Assembly: GCA_958450365.1 (NCBI GenBank) | Contig: CAUEEP010000876.1 | Coordinates: 358,501-422,500 of the forward strand | Length of the DNA stretch: 64,000 bases | Source of the DNA: Mesorhabditis belari | Lineage: Eukaryota; Nematoda; Chromadorea; Rhabditida; Rhabditidae | Reading direction: 5' to 3' | Shown: piece by piece, positions 1-11,524 of the stretch | How positions within the stretch are numbered: position 1 is the first letter of the stretch | Layout of the letters: each line of letters starts with the position of its first letter | Translations under genes and position numbers: made by a program | The notes under the pieces: generated by a model | Told to the model about the DNA's origin: nothing | Seen by the model: only the letters and a program-made list of their open reading frames with translations | Database searches by the model: none

Positions 1-224
1 TTTTTGTTATCATAATTTGAGTCACTGATACAACTTTTACGAGTGCTAACTCAAAATGAAAAAGAATTTGAAAAAGCTGAATCACTCAATATTATAAAGA
101 TTTAGATCAAGCTTCAAAATTAGCCAAAGCATTAGAGAAATCACCAAATTCTCAATCGCAGTTGACAAATTCAATAAGAGATTATGATGAGCTGAAGCAA
201 AGAATCGAAGAATTCAACTATTAG
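1..224 (+). pseudogene. Possible 3' end of a coiled-coil protein gene, frame broken
   Basis: From about position 100 to the TAG at 222-224 one frame reads a charged, helix-prone C-terminus (DLDQASKLAKALEKS, then RDYDELKQRIEEFNY and stop). Upstream, about 23-100, a different frame reads similar coiled-coil-like sequence (LTQNEKEFEKAESLN). The two are joined only by a one-base shift near 95-100, and I see no splice pair that would explain it. This suggests the last exon of a gene that begins outside the window, either broken by a small indel or carrying a sequence error. The family is not recognised and the call is weak. Confidence 0.3.
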
Positions 225-941
225 GTTGGAAAGAAAGTTCTCGGAAAAGTTTGACTGGAATTTCTTAAAAACGAATCCACTAACTCAAGAACATTTTGTT
301 CTATTATTTACAAGTCGACTCCAAGAAATGACTCATAAAAAATGAGTTCAGCTTTCCCTTAAAATTTTAGAGATTTTTCAAAAAATGATTATTTTCCGGC
401 TTAAATTCAGCTCACTTTTTTCAGAAAAAAACGATTTCTTATGAGGTAAAGCTAGGATAAATGAGCAATACGCTCTATAATCTCTATTTTTGGTCAAAAA
501 TGTTTTACAGAGAAGCTGTATTTCAAAAAAATCATCTTTTGGTGTCATCTTCTTGGCACAGAGTGTTTGCTAAAATAGGTGATTCTGAAAAGTTAAAGCA
601 TTAGATTGCCTTAATCAAAATTTGCCTTAATCACAAATTTTCCCTATTTTAAGTACTTGATTTTAGGTTTTGAATGGGACTCATTGCCTATTCATTAACC
701 CATTAAAACCTTGTCTAAAGGCTGGGCACTCAAAAAGTGACCAAGTCATTTCAGCTGAAGAAATCTCTGATTTTTTTGGTTAAAAACTTTTTGAAATATA
801 GTCAAGTTTATCAAAAAATCTGGGAAGAATTCATGGCTTGGTTTTTGAGAAATCACTGTGCAAATGAACTTTCTTTTCTATTTCTATGAACTTTCTTGTT
901 AATCTAATATTTGACCTGAAAAAAAAGCACAAGTTTCAGTT

Positions 942-1437
942 TACCGTATTCTCTCTAATAATGGTGCACTCTCTAAAAGTATTGTGGTCCGAGAGGGGGT
1001 TGAAAAAATAGTAGTGTACCCACGAAAATTTGAATTTTTGGTGCTTCTTTTTCATCTAAACCTTTTTGACTTTATGTTTATGTGACATTCTAAAGCTATT
1101 CAAGCAAGCAAAAGTGAGGCTTTTTTTATTCATTTATTAACTATTCTTCACATGAAAAAGTTAGCAAAAAATCTAAAATTGTTGTGCAAAGGGCAAAAAC
1201 ATCTTTTTATTGTTTGTCAACACACAAATTGTCAACTCGCCGGCCCACAACTGTATGTCAAAAGGAGCCAAAGGAGTACGTGAAAGAATTACAAGAATTT
1301 TTGGAACAAATCTTATATCTGTCTGACTTTGGTAAATGATAAAACTCTTTAATAGTACTGCACTCTCTAATAGTATTGCGGTCCAGGAGGGGGTTCAAAA
1401 AATAGTAGTGCGCACTACTATTAGAGAGAATACGGTA
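942..1437. mobile_element. ~495-bp TIR element (family M2), uninterrupted copy
   Basis: Both ends carry inverted copies of TACCGTATTCTCTCTAATA, followed inside by a second inverted block (GGTCC..GAGGGGGTT near 990 and GGTCCAGGAGGGGGTT near 1381). The interior holds a short coding-like stretch (about 1230-1320, reading CQKEPKEYVKELQEFLEQI) also present in the copy at 49685-51834. No complete transposase is visible, so it is probably a non-autonomous DNA transposon. It keeps the intact sequence into which a Tc1-like element is inserted in the other copy. Confidence 0.75.
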
Positions 1438-3033
1438 TATTCTTTTTTGTAAGTCAAGAGATTTCCGGAATGAGTTAAAAGTTTTCCTGGACAAACAGTG
1501 TGTTCTTGGAATGAGCTCAAAAACTATAACATAGTTTTAACAATCTGTCGTGGAAATTTTCTAGTTTGTTTACGATTTATGAGTGAAAAATAACTGCCTT
1601 AAACATAACAAAGTTTTACAGCTTTGAAGAGTCAATAACTTATAGATATATGTTGTAGAATTTACAGAATAAATAACTGATAGATATATCTCTTTTTTAT
1701 CGTTGAGTTGCTAGTAATAAAAGCTAAAAGTGACTTGTCTTTGATTTAACTTGGATTTGAGGTTTAGCCTAACTTAGATTTGAGGTTTAGCCTGCAAAAT
1801 CAATTCTAGCTTTAATAAAAGCTCGAATTCTGGCTACTGGGAGGTCAAAGTATGATATTTTGTGTAAAACTAACCCAAATCTGATCCTTGGTTTGACCTA
1901 GCGCCTAGCTAACCCTGATATTCAATTGATTCTTGCCAATTTAACATCTATTGACAACTTGATTAGAAATTAGTATAACTTTTAAAGTCAAATAGTCAAA
2001 AAGCCAGTCAAATACTTTTAGATTTTAAAGTAAAATAGAAAGTAAACCGCTTTTTCATGATCCTTTCCTATACATTGTTCTTTTGATCTCCGACTTTTTC
2101 TCCATTTCGTTCAATTTTTCTCCTTTCCCATGTGGTTCTCGATTTCTCGTGTTGTAAAGAAAAAAAAACACAAACGAACAATGAAGAACGGAAAATGAGA
2201 GAAACGAGTAATTAATTATCAAAAGATTTTTACCTCTTTTCTTCAGCACGCTCAACATTGCTTTTCACTGACGTTTAGAATCTGAAAAGAACAATTTAGA
2301 GAAAAGATTGAGGAAAAAATCTTCTCTATAGCGCTATTGAGAAGAATTTTCTAGGCTGACGCAAAAAAAATGGAAGAAAAAATGACTACTGATAAAATTA
2401 ATCCCTTTATGAGCTTAAGGCTCAGAGTAATGTGAAGATCACAAAATCAAGAAGAGATTGTGCATTGTGTGAAACGAAAACTTTCTTGATACCAAAGAAA
2501 AGGTGTTAAGTTGATGAAAAGTTTTGGAATCAACAGTGAAAATTGTTCAATTTTCGATCTTTTAAAGTCAATTTGGGTTCACTCCCAAGCAGATTCGGGA
2601 GAGTGAAAACGTGTTTTTCGTAAAAAAACTATAAAAACCTCTACGAAGAAATTGGCTGAATGAATTTCTATGAAAATTTGGCTATATACGAAACATTTTG
2701 TGCTCTACCTTTTATCCATAAACACCAAGATAGGTTTCCTTAGATAAAATGCCTGAATCGCATCATCGAACCGTCCCTTTTTTGATTTTTTGACTACCCG
2801 ACTTTACGCTCCCAAAAAGATGCAGACTTAAGACATTTTAAACCCGTTTTAATGTTATTTTGCAGAAAAATAATTGGTCTTTTTAATAAAATAAACCGCA
2901 GTTCAATTGGTTCATTTTTTGGCTTTAAACAGAAGTACGAAAATGAACGAAAAACTGAACAACGTAATAACTAAATATTTAACATGCTTGTCAAAAATTT
3001 TTTCATATTGTTTAACACCAATATTCAAATAGA

Positions 3034-3645
3034 TACCGTATTTTTCCTAATAGTAGTGCACCCTAAGCGTCGCCTAAATTAGCTCGAAAACTCGAGAACC
3101 GCTCATCAGAACCTATTGATGTGGGGTCGGAAAATATGGCTGACGATGAGATCTAGTGGGGGATTTGAGTGTTGAGCTTCTGCAAAAGCTTGGAAACCGT
3201 AAAATAGTCACTAATTTGGCTCGCCGGGCTTCACTACTATTAGAGAAAATACGGTATTCACCGACCTGACCTATACACTTACTAGGGAAGGTCGCCAACT
3301 TAAGATGAAATTTCAAAACGAGACCTATCCTAGTTAGAGAGTTTTGTCGGATAGAGCTCTAACAGCTAATGAAAAGCATTACCATTGTTGCAACCGGGAT
3401 AAAATAGACGTCACTTCTTCATGTAGTGCAAGAAGCAGCGTTCTCGACTCCGCTGAACTTGGCACAGCTGCCCATTGTATAGAAATCTCGAGACCGCTTA
3501 TCAGAACCTAACGATGTGGGGTTGGAAGCTGACGATGAGATCTAGCAGGGGAGTAGAGTGTTGAGCTTCTGCAAAAGCTTGGAAACCGTAAAATAGTCAC
3601 CAACTCGGCTCGCCGGGCTTCACTACTATTAGAGAAAATACGGTA
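3034..3645. mobile_element. Compound MITE: two M1 units around a ~215-bp middle
   Basis: A complete M1 MITE (3034-3255) has terminal inverted repeats of the type TACCGTATTTTCTCTAATAG. It is followed by a middle segment and a second, left-truncated M1 unit ending at 3645. The same 0.6-kb compound unit occurs in opposite orientation at 42372-42994, including the middle segment, so the compound moved or was duplicated as one block. Confidence 0.75.
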
Positions 3646-4254
3646 TATTTTATTTAAGAAACTCTAAAATTCATTTACCATTTACTAGAATTTTAATATG
3701 TAATAAGATCTTATACTTGATCATAATTTAGATCATTTTGGCTTTTAACTATCAACCAGTTAATACAGCCACATTTTCCACATCGATAGTGTAGTGTTAA
3801 AAGCTAGTTTATATGATAGAAATGCTTAAAGATGAAGATAACATCATAACCATTCAAATAATTAAATCAAAAAAGCAGAATCATTTCTGAAAATTGAAAA
3901 CTCTTTGAAATAGAATGAAACTGCTTTGCAGAATTAAAGCTGAGTTCTCCTTTGAATCAGTTACTTCAAAATCTCAATCGGGGTTTGGTGAAACCTCGCC
4001 AGTAAACCTTCAAAAGATTCCCAAACAAATAAAGTATTAACTTTTCTAATCCTTTCCAAACGATCCTTTTCATTTTTCGATAAGAACGCTCTCAAATTCT
4101 CTCCACAAATTTGCCCGTTTGCTTTCGCAAGCATCTCGATTTTTCGGTCACGTGGAGAGAAAATTTTTTCAATTTCTCATTCTTATAACTTTAAATTATA
4201 CATAAACTAAAAACTATAGCTGCTTAAGATAAATTGTTTGTAGTAGTAATTACA

Positions 4255-4960
4255 GCCTTACCGTAAGGTTCATTCTGTATTTGTCTCTTCACATTGATGA
4301 CATTACCGACTTTCAATGGCCTCTTAAAGCACATGGCAAAGTCTGAAACAACGATATACTATTAAAACTCAAAAATTACCGCGTCTATTGATTTGTGATA
4401 ATGAATTTACAGATTGGCATTGAGTGATGAATACGGTAGATTTCGAAAGGAGAAGGATCATTTTAGAGAACGAAGATTCGGGGACTTTGCTTCTAAATAT
4501 AGACAGTTTTTAGTTTGACTTTGATCTCATGTTTATATCTTATTATCAGAATCAACTCAATTGATACTCAACGGGTGACTTCAGCTTTTTAAATTCACCA
4601 AAAAAAAATCGTTGAAATTGTTTCCATCATCAATTTCCACATTCAACTTGTTTCAAATTGGCGAAGATTTTCTTAAATGCCGAAAGTTTCTTCTAATTAA
4701 GATCATTAAGATCATTAAGTTCATTAAGATCCAATATTTCTATCACGTCCAACTTGTGAAATGATCCTCGCAGATGAAAGAGCTGAAACCGACAAAGATT
4801 CTCATTAATCATTGAAATCATAAAAAGATGAGATCGTGATAAACTTTTGGCAAGCGTTTGACATCAACAAATATGTTGCCTGCTTTCATTTTAGAAGTGC
4901 ATAATGAAATTCGGGCCTGGCCAAGCAAAGCCAAGGTTTAAGCCAATCCAGACTTGACCT
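4255..4960 (-). pseudogene. Inverted partial duplicate of the galectin gene (promoter, exons 1-2)
   Basis: Read on the minus strand, this segment matches 44685-45500 almost throughout: the upstream region, the ATG exon and the exon with the galectin strand FAMCFKRPLKVG. A start codon and the exon 1 donor (CGCG/GTAATT) and exon 2 acceptor (TTTCAG) remain. Exons 3-8 are absent. The hydrophobic run of the signal peptide is damaged (LLLLIST became LLLSKST), and residues after VINVK have changed. It lacks about 150 bp of promoter sequence (roughly 45075-45225) that is present in the functional copy. A truncated pseudogene is the simplest reading, though a short transcript is possible. Confidence 0.8.
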
Positions 4961-5263
4961 CATGACCGATTTGCATCTTGAAACAATACAAAGCTTTTAT
5001 TCAAAAATAGTCGCTGCTTTATTCACGGAATTGCTAATCATTTGAAAAAGATTCTTCAACCTGAAAACTTTCTCTTTATTTTTACCATAAAGATAGACAG
5101 ACTGAATAAATTATGGCAAGATTACGGTAGTTGCAGGCGCTTTTCTCGAAAGCCCGGACAAAAACTAAACACGGCATCGGATTCTTCAGGCATTTGCATC
5201 TCATTGCCGTTTAAAAGTCTCAAACCCTCTTTGGAACGTTCCCTTGTGAGTTCTTTGTTATAA

Positions 5264-5297
5264 CGTATATTCATGGAGGAGTCCTCCATGAATATAC
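5264..5297. repeat. Perfect short hairpin
   Basis: Two exact 15-bp inverted arms (GTATATTCATGGAGG and its complement) are separated by three bases. It sits in an AT-rich stretch with no recognised gene. Confidence 0.8.
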
Positions 5298-5399
5298 ATG
5301 TCTCCTCCTCCCCATTTGGCTCCATTTCTATAATTCATTTGAAAAACCCAAAAAAGATTGGGAACTTTCTGGAAAATGAAAAATCTAGTCACTAATTAC

Positions 5400-5690
5400 A
5401 TAACTATGGGCTTTGTCTTTAAGCCGACTTTGTCTTTAAGCCGACTTTGTCTTTAAGCCGACTTTGTCTTTAAGCCGACTTTGTCTTTAAGCCGACTTTG
5501 TCTTTGAGCTGGTCTTTGCCTTTGAGCAGACTTTATCTTTGAGCTGGTCTTTGCCTTTGAGCCGACTTTGTCGTTGAGATGGTCTTTGCCTTTGAGCAGA
5601 CTTTGTCGTCGAGCTGGTCTTTGTCTTTGAGCAGACTTTATCTTTGAGTTGAGGAGACTTTGTCTTTGAGCAGTTGGTCCACTCCTAAAG
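5400..5690. repeat. 17-bp minisatellite
   Basis: Tandem copies of a 17-bp unit (CTTTGTCTTTAAGCCGA) run from about 5412. They grade into variants with GAGCTGGT or GAGCAGA endings and Ts changed to C. About 15 imperfect units are present; the first five are nearly identical, indicating recent expansion at that end. Confidence 0.85.
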
Positions 5691-6118
5691 GCAAATGTGT
5701 TAAAGATCAAGCTTTCTGAAGCCTCGTTAAATATTGTCTTTGATCGGAAAAACTCGGTGGAAAAATGCTTATCAATATAAAGAAATGCTATTCTATTCCT
5801 TCTTTGGCACTAGACAGTTTCTCCAAAATCAATTCGATGATTCACATAAAACAAAATTCTTTCTCCATTCAATTTTATGCTGCAACCGTAATGAAAAGAC
5901 TTATCCAGCTTTGGCAAAAAAATCTAAAAGAAAATAAAGGAAACTTTCAGATTGAATTTTAGTTGCACCTGCTTTCTACAATCACCATAAAGCACTTGTG
6001 TTTTATCGATTTTTTCAAATCTTCAAAACAGAGTTCATGCCCACTTTTTTTGAAAAATTCCACCTGTCCACCAAATTTGAGCAACAGTGCATGGAAATTT
6101 CACTTTTCGTAAAATAAA

Positions 6119-9100
6119 ATGGAATCCCACTTGATTGGAGCCGATCCAATCCCGTATCGATCCGAAATAGCGCTGATTTTCTTACTCTTTGCTGCGATTA
6201 CAATAGCTTTTATGATCTTTGTCGCATATAAAAGCACACCGAAAGTAATGATCGGCTATCGGGTTCATATTTTTGATAGTCTGGTGAGTGAAGTTGCGAG
6301 CATCGTAGTTTGAGTGTGTTCCTTTCGAGTAAATGCTCGAGTAAAATTCGCATAAGTAACTTTTACTCGATTAATCGACTTTTTTCGGTCGAGTAACTAC
6401 GAGTAATCCTCTTTACACGCCTAGTAAATTGAATATCTTTACATTTGAAGGGAATTTTCCATTAAAGCAGTTCAACGGCTGAATCTCTTTAAAAGGATTC
6501 GTATATAAGCCGGCGTTCGTGATTTTTTGCGCCAATTTTTTGGGAGTTCGAGAAATGCTACCTTTTTTTGTGCAACGGCCCATCAGCGCACCTTTTTTCG
6601 CGTTTTAAGAGCTCTAACAAGCTAAGATTACCAATTTCTATTCCAAAAGGTGCTTTCCTGGGTAATTTTAGGGAGTAAAACCCAAATTTTGACATATCAG
6701 AGCTTGTGGAAGCAAACGGACGGAGTTAGGCATGGGGAAAGTTTTCTGTAATTTGGGCTACCCATTTTATCTTTTAAATTGATTCCACAAGCTTTGGTAT
6801 GTCAAAATTTGGGCTTTACTCCCTAAAATTACCCAGAAAAGCATCTTTTGGAATAGAAATTGGTAATCTTAGCTTTTTAGAGCTCCTAAAACGCGAAAAA
6901 AAGGTGCGCTAATGGGCCGGATGCGCAAAAAAGATAGCTTCCAATTTTTTGCAATAATTTTCGCCAAAAGTACGGTAATTTTTGCCAAATGTGCGTTTAA
7001 AAAAACGCATTACTCGCGAGGAACACATTCTAATCGTAGTTAAGAGTGTTCCAAGTGAGATAAAAAAGCCAGGGTCCGGTCTGACAACCGTGAGGTCAGG
7101 ATTAGGTCCCGGTTCAGGACCAGGTTCAAGTTCGGGATCAGGTTCGGGACCAGCTTCAGGGCCAGGGTCAGGTTCGGGACCAGGTTCAGGGCCAGGTTCA
7201 GGTTTAGGTTGGGACCAGGTTCAGGGCTAGGTTCAGGTTTAGGTTGGGACCAGGTTCAGGTTGGGACCAGGTTCAGGACAGGCTATTAACAGGTCGAGGA
7301 ACTTTTTTGTGAGTCAAGCCATTAGCAATCATACAAGACAAAGGCAGAAGCCTGGCCAATCAAGCTAGTGACTTGACTCTGGTGTAAAAAGCCTTTGAAA
7401 TTATATACCTGATCGTGGCTGCTTACCCAAGCATCTAGCTGACAGATAAGCGGGATAGCGGAAAACAAGGAACTTCTCAAGGCTTAACAAAGTAACATCA
7501 ATAACCTTTTTTGCAGATTGCTGCCGGATTATTCAGTTTTACATATTCAATTCTGTATACCGCCTACATATTCACTAAACCGGGTGGTGAGAAATTTTAT
7601 TTTCTTTCAATTTCTCTGGCTTGCCTTCAAGGTTGGTGCAGATGAAACTTCCGTCACACTTGTTTGTTTACATTTTGAACCTAATAAAAGTTTTTATTGA
7701 AGATATTTGTCTATCTGAAAGAGCGTCTCTTTGCGCGTCTTTTGATATCTAAGACTTATGCGTTTTACTTAATTTGTAGTAATTTTTAGCTTCTAGAAAA
7801 TGGTTGACGAAAAATTTCGAGTGCGGGTTTGCTTGTTGTATGATTTTAAACAAGGCAGAACGCCTACGGAATCTCATCGTGCTCTGTGCAAAGCATTCGG
7901 CGAGACGGTTGTCCGAACGTCAAGCCGGACTTGGTTTCAGCGCTTCCGAGACGGTGATGGAGTTTGGAAGACGAAAAACGCGGGAACCACCTCAAATTGT
8001 CGACAACGATGAGTTGAAGAACGCTATCGAACGGACCATGCCAAACAACTCGGGGCTTGCAGAGCTGTTTGACTGCGACCAACAACCATTCTCCGCCATG
8101 CACGCAATGGAAGACGAATCGGGTGGAAAATGGGTGCCACACAGCTCAGCGACGCAAACAAAGCGACTCGAGCACAATGGCGGAATTCTCGTCCGCCGCG
8201 CAAAGACCGCCGGTTTTCTCGACTCCATTGTTACGGCAGATGAAAAGTGGAATGTTACGACAACACAACAAGAAAACGGCGGTGGTTGGACGCCGGTGAA
8301 CCGCCAAAACCGACCCCAAACCGAAGTCCACGGAAAAAGGGATGCTTGTATTTGGTGGAAAGAAAGGTCTCGTGTATTTTGAGGTGCTGGATTCGGGCCA
8401 AAGGTCACGGCGGATCTCACAAAGCCCAATTGGGCCGCGTGGACCAGGCATTGCGTCGTCAAGGCAATAACACGGCGACTACAAAATTCCTCCACGATAA
8501 CGCTCGACCCCACACCGCAAAGACACCCAGCAGAAAACGAGGAATTGGGCTGGGAAGTTCTGCCTCATCCGCCATATAGCCCGGATTTGGCCCCATCCGA
8601 CTACCACTTGTTTCGGTCGATGCAGCACTCTCTAGCAGAAAAAAAAATTCAAAAACCGCGAAGAAGTTGAAATCTGGGTGTCCAACTTCTTCGAGTCGCA
8701 GTTGCCCGAGTTCTTCGAAAAGGGCATCCATTCTCTGCGTGGAAGATGGCAAAGAGTCATTGATAATGATGGCGAATATCTTTTGGATTGAGGTTCTGTA
8801 TTAGGATTTTTATAATAAATTTTGTTTATGGTTCCAACGGAAGTTTCATCTGCACCAACCTAATAGATTCAGCGATTCCAATCAAAATTGTATTGGTACG
8901 TGCCTTTTGATTGAAACTTTACACCTTTTATGTCCTTGCAGCTCAGTTACTACTTGGCCGAAGCGAATTCGTTACGAGCAATCATTCTCTGTTTCAAATA
9001 TCGTTTCGAAATGGTCGTTTATGGAAAGATTAAGCGTTTGTATCTACGATATCACAAATATTTCTTCTATCCAGCAATTGCGATGCCATTTCCCGTCGTG

Positions 9101-10544
9101 GCCTTCATCGTTTGCAGAACCTGTGCACAGGGTGGATTCATTGTGGTTTTGGTGAGTGTTTAGAAGTTGGTAAAAAGCTGGTTAAACTTTGAAAAGATGC
9201 TGCAATATGGTAGATTTCCTAGAACTCTTTAGAAAACAATTTTAATGATAAGAAAAAACTTGCCTTTCTTTTGACTCAAGATCAAGATCACATCTTCAGA
9301 ATATCACATCAACGCTTGTTCCAAGCGGCAAATTCTCTGTCGAACCGATCACCATTCAACTTGAACTGATTGATCTAATTCTTGGCGGCTTTGTCCTTTA
9401 TGGTGCGACGATGCTTTTCACTTTTTATACTCTTTTCACATATCATCTTTTGTTTTCAAATCATAAAGTGGTCACTCAATTGTCTCCAGGATTGCTCAAA
9501 GCGCAGAGGGCGGCTTTTATGCGACTAGTATGTCAGGTTAGCAGTTACTGGTAACTTTAAAATAAGACCAACCTACCGTAAATATTCTAATAAAACATCA
9601 CCCTCATAATGGCGGGTGTAGTCTAACTTTGAACGTTCCGTTCTCCGCACTGCTTTAAACTACAGGATGCGCTTGGATGTCAAATCATAGCTCTGGAAAT
9701 CTAGTACTTTTTGATACAAAAAGTGTAGTTAGGAGAAATCTAGCGACTGAGAAAAAAAATGATTTCCTAGAAAGAAGTTAGACTGCCCGATTATATAAGG
9801 AGATGGCGTTCTATTAGAATCTTTACGGTAATTGTAAGCCTTATCTTTACTCAGCGATATCAGCTAGTTAGGTTAATGTTTTGTTTCGATCGATCTATCT
9901 TCCAATCTGTAAACAATACTGGACCAGAACTAAGCTAGAAGAGCTAGGTTAGAAGAGCTAGGCTAGAAGAGCTAGGCTAGAAGAGCTAGGTTAGAAGAGC
10001 TAGGTTAGAAGAGCTAGACTAGAAGAGCTAGGCTAACAGCCAGCCTTAGGTCTGGCTTTTGGTACTTTGATGGATCAGATCAGTACCATTAAGCCAAGCT
10101 TATGCAAAGTAATCGAATCTATAACCCAATTTCTATACAATTACTAACAAACATTGATATTCAATCACCAAATTAGGCTTTATGCACTCTCCTCCCTGGC
10201 CTACTACCATCACTCCTTGGCTACATTTGCTACTTCAACAATTCTTCCGTAGCTTTCTTTGGTATTCGATTATCAAAGCTTAAACCTAAGCCCAACTTTT
10301 AGCTTTCAACACGTTATGCTGGGGACCGTTGATGGGTTTCGGTTTCCTCTATCCATTTGTCGTTTTGCTTACGATGAAACCCTATTCGATTTACACGAAA
10401 CAGCTATTGTTGGAGAAATTTCGCCTCAAAAAGAAGCCTCCCCCTGCAAAAATTGGCTCGATCACTTGGGTTAGTCCGTTCAATGCAACGAATAAGTTTC
10501 AACGAAAGAATATACAAATGTTTGATTCACACTTGGAGAAATAA
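6119..10544 (+). CDS. Seven-transmembrane chemoreceptor, Str superfamily (srh/sri-like)
   Basis: Six exons: 6119-6283, 7517-8895 (interrupted by a mariner at 7631-8860), 8942-9151, 9300-9536, 10177-10261 and 10303-10544. All junctions are in phase and end at a TAA that overlaps an AATAAA. The predicted product is about 360 residues with seven hydrophobic segments. Family marks are YKSTPKVM after TM1 and LSPGLLKAQRAAF..LVCQ before TM6, resembling the LSxxTxxLQ..F..AL..Q pattern of nematode serpentine receptors, and a Lys-rich C-terminus after MKPY. By family knowledge such proteins act in chemosensory neuron cilia; the ligand is unknown. The subfamily is uncertain. Whether the gene is functional depends on how the mariner in exon 2 is handled: splicing at 7632 and 8866 keeps the frame. 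Confidence 0.85.
6525..6955. repeat. Diverged foldback element in receptor intron 1
   Basis: Inverted arms of about 190 bp share GCGCACCTTTTTTCGCG and TTTTAGGGAGTAAAACCCAA motifs with the foldback elements at 17048, 24704 and 63844, but are more diverged. It lies inside the first intron of the chemoreceptor gene. Confidence 0.7.
7060..7290. repeat. GGTTCAGG-type minisatellite in intron 1
   Basis: A G-rich array of 6-, 12- and 18-bp units built from GGTTCAGGACCA and GGTTCGGGACCA. It translates as Gly-Ser-Pro repeats in one frame, but lies within an intron and contains no splice-consistent exon. Confidence 0.8.
7631..8860 (+). mobile_element. mariner element inserted in the chemoreceptor exon 2
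   Basis: The 1.23-kb element has terminal inverted repeats of 22 bp (GGTTGGTGCAGATGAAACTT at the left, its complement at the right). The right flank is TA and the left flank AA, so one copy of the TA target duplication has probably mutated. Length and ends fit the mariner family (IS630/Tc1/mariner superfamily). It contains a broken transposase on the plus strand. Confidence 0.92.
7800..8791 (+). pseudogene. Frameshifted mariner transposase
   Basis: The ATG at 7800 opens the N-terminal helix-turn-helix region (VDEKFRVRVCLLYDFKQG, then TWFQRFRDGD) and runs in frame only to about 8012. Later parts lie in other frames: HDNARPH near 8495-8516 carries the second catalytic Asp, PYSPDLAPSDYHLF near 8571-8612 the third, and the C-terminus (RGRWQRVIDNDGEY) ends at TGA 8789-8791. 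At least three frameshifts separate these blocks, so no active transposase is encoded. Any recent movement would have needed enzyme from another copy. Confidence 0.9.
9575..9832. mobile_element. MITE (family M4) in receptor intron 4
   Basis: A 257-bp copy with inverted ends ACCGTAAATATTCTAATA and TATTAGAATCTTTACGGT. It matches the better-preserved copy at 48899-49171 over most of its length (GTCTA..CTTTGAACG, the AGCT..TTTTTGATAC stem and other blocks). Confidence 0.7.
9928..10036. repeat. 15-bp tandem repeat in receptor intron 4
   Basis: About seven copies of a 15-bp unit (GCTAGAAGAGCTAGG) with single-base variants, 140 bp before exon 5. Confidence 0.85.
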
Positions 10545-11524
10545 ATGAATGCCTCAAGATTATCAAATTTTGTTCTACCTCTGTTTTCTGCAAGTAACTA
10601 TTCTGTCAAACGTTGTACTTTACTTCTGAGTCAGCTCAATCAATCGAATAATGAATCTAGAAGCTGGCTCAGCAAATTAAACAGCTACTGTGATCTAAAT
10701 CAAGCTGTGAAAGACAAAAAGACAAAGTTTCACATTTGATAATCATTATAGTTTTTTCAGAGGGGCATTTTCAAATAATGCCATTTTCAAATAATCATTT
10801 AACGAATCAAATCAAATAATCTAACAGCTAACGAATGAAATAATTAAATAAAGTTTTGCTATCTTTACCTTTTATGGCAACAAATCACCACAAACTTTAA
10901 AAAAGAAGAAGAAACCGGAGAGGGCCGAACCAGGAAATCTTGGACCACGAGCTCAGGCTTCGAACCACTCATCCACTCAACCAATTGGCTGAGCGTGAGA
11001 GTCCTCTTTAAAGCTTGCCAATCCCCAAAAATGTTTAACTTTAAAGAGAAAACCGACGGAAGGGCCGATCCAGGAAACCTCGGACCACGAGCTCAGGCTC
11101 CTAAACACTCGGCCACTCCGTTACCGATCGGACACGTGGGAGAGTCCCCTTCACCGTGCCAACTTCCAAAAATGTTTAATTTTAATCTAAAAACTTTGAA
11201 ACCTTATAAGATTTCAGTTATTTTTAGCATTTAGCAGCTAAAAACTTCAGTAACTTCTTATTTTGTGATGTTTTTTACCCCCTGTAATTTTCAAGTCAAT
11301 TTGAGATGGCGAGTAGTGAGTAGCCCTCTAAAATGTAATCCTATTACGTCAAAAACATCAACTGTATCAAGCGAGAACGAAATTTTGATGAAATTCTTTT
11401 ATATGTATAAAAATATATCACATTTGAGCATCTTGGTCACTTACTGGAAATGGGAAATGTTTGAAAAAAGCTACAAATCAAAATATTGGATTGGTCAAAA
11501 AGCTACAGATCATTCAGGAAAAAA
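10545..11524. other. Convergent intergenic region with a ~145-bp tandem duplication
   Basis: The chemoreceptor (plus) and Clc-like gene (minus) converge here. Positions 10895-11035 and 11045-11175 are diverged tandem copies (GGGCCGA..CCAGGAAA, CCACGAGCTCAGGCT, CCAAAAATGTTTAA). Read on the minus strand they contain GGCCGAGTG and GGTTCG-like blocks reminiscent of a tRNA-derived repeat. No gene is seen. Confidence 0.5.

Noticed and set aside
1258..1494. 78-codon minus-strand open frame
   Set aside because: It runs across the right end of the M2 element and its terminal repeat; the shared coding-like stretch in M2 is on the other strand.
2055..2258. 67-codon minus-strand frame with a short ATG exon-like start (MLSVLKKR then GTAAAA)
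   Set aside because: No downstream exon or homology was found, and the remainder is low complexity.
5122..5325. 67-codon minus-strand frame
   Set aside because: It spans the perfect hairpin, has no family similarity and no splice partners; kept out despite slightly coding-like composition.
5453..5710. 85-codon frame rich in Gln/Arg/Lys
   Set aside because: It is a translation of the 17-bp minisatellite.
6982..7230. Gly-Ser-Pro repeat protein
   Set aside because: Translation of a G-rich minisatellite inside the first intron of the chemoreceptor.
7864..8752. Several 90- to 190-codon frames on both strands
   Set aside because: Shadows of the frameshifted mariner transposase; no independent family signature.
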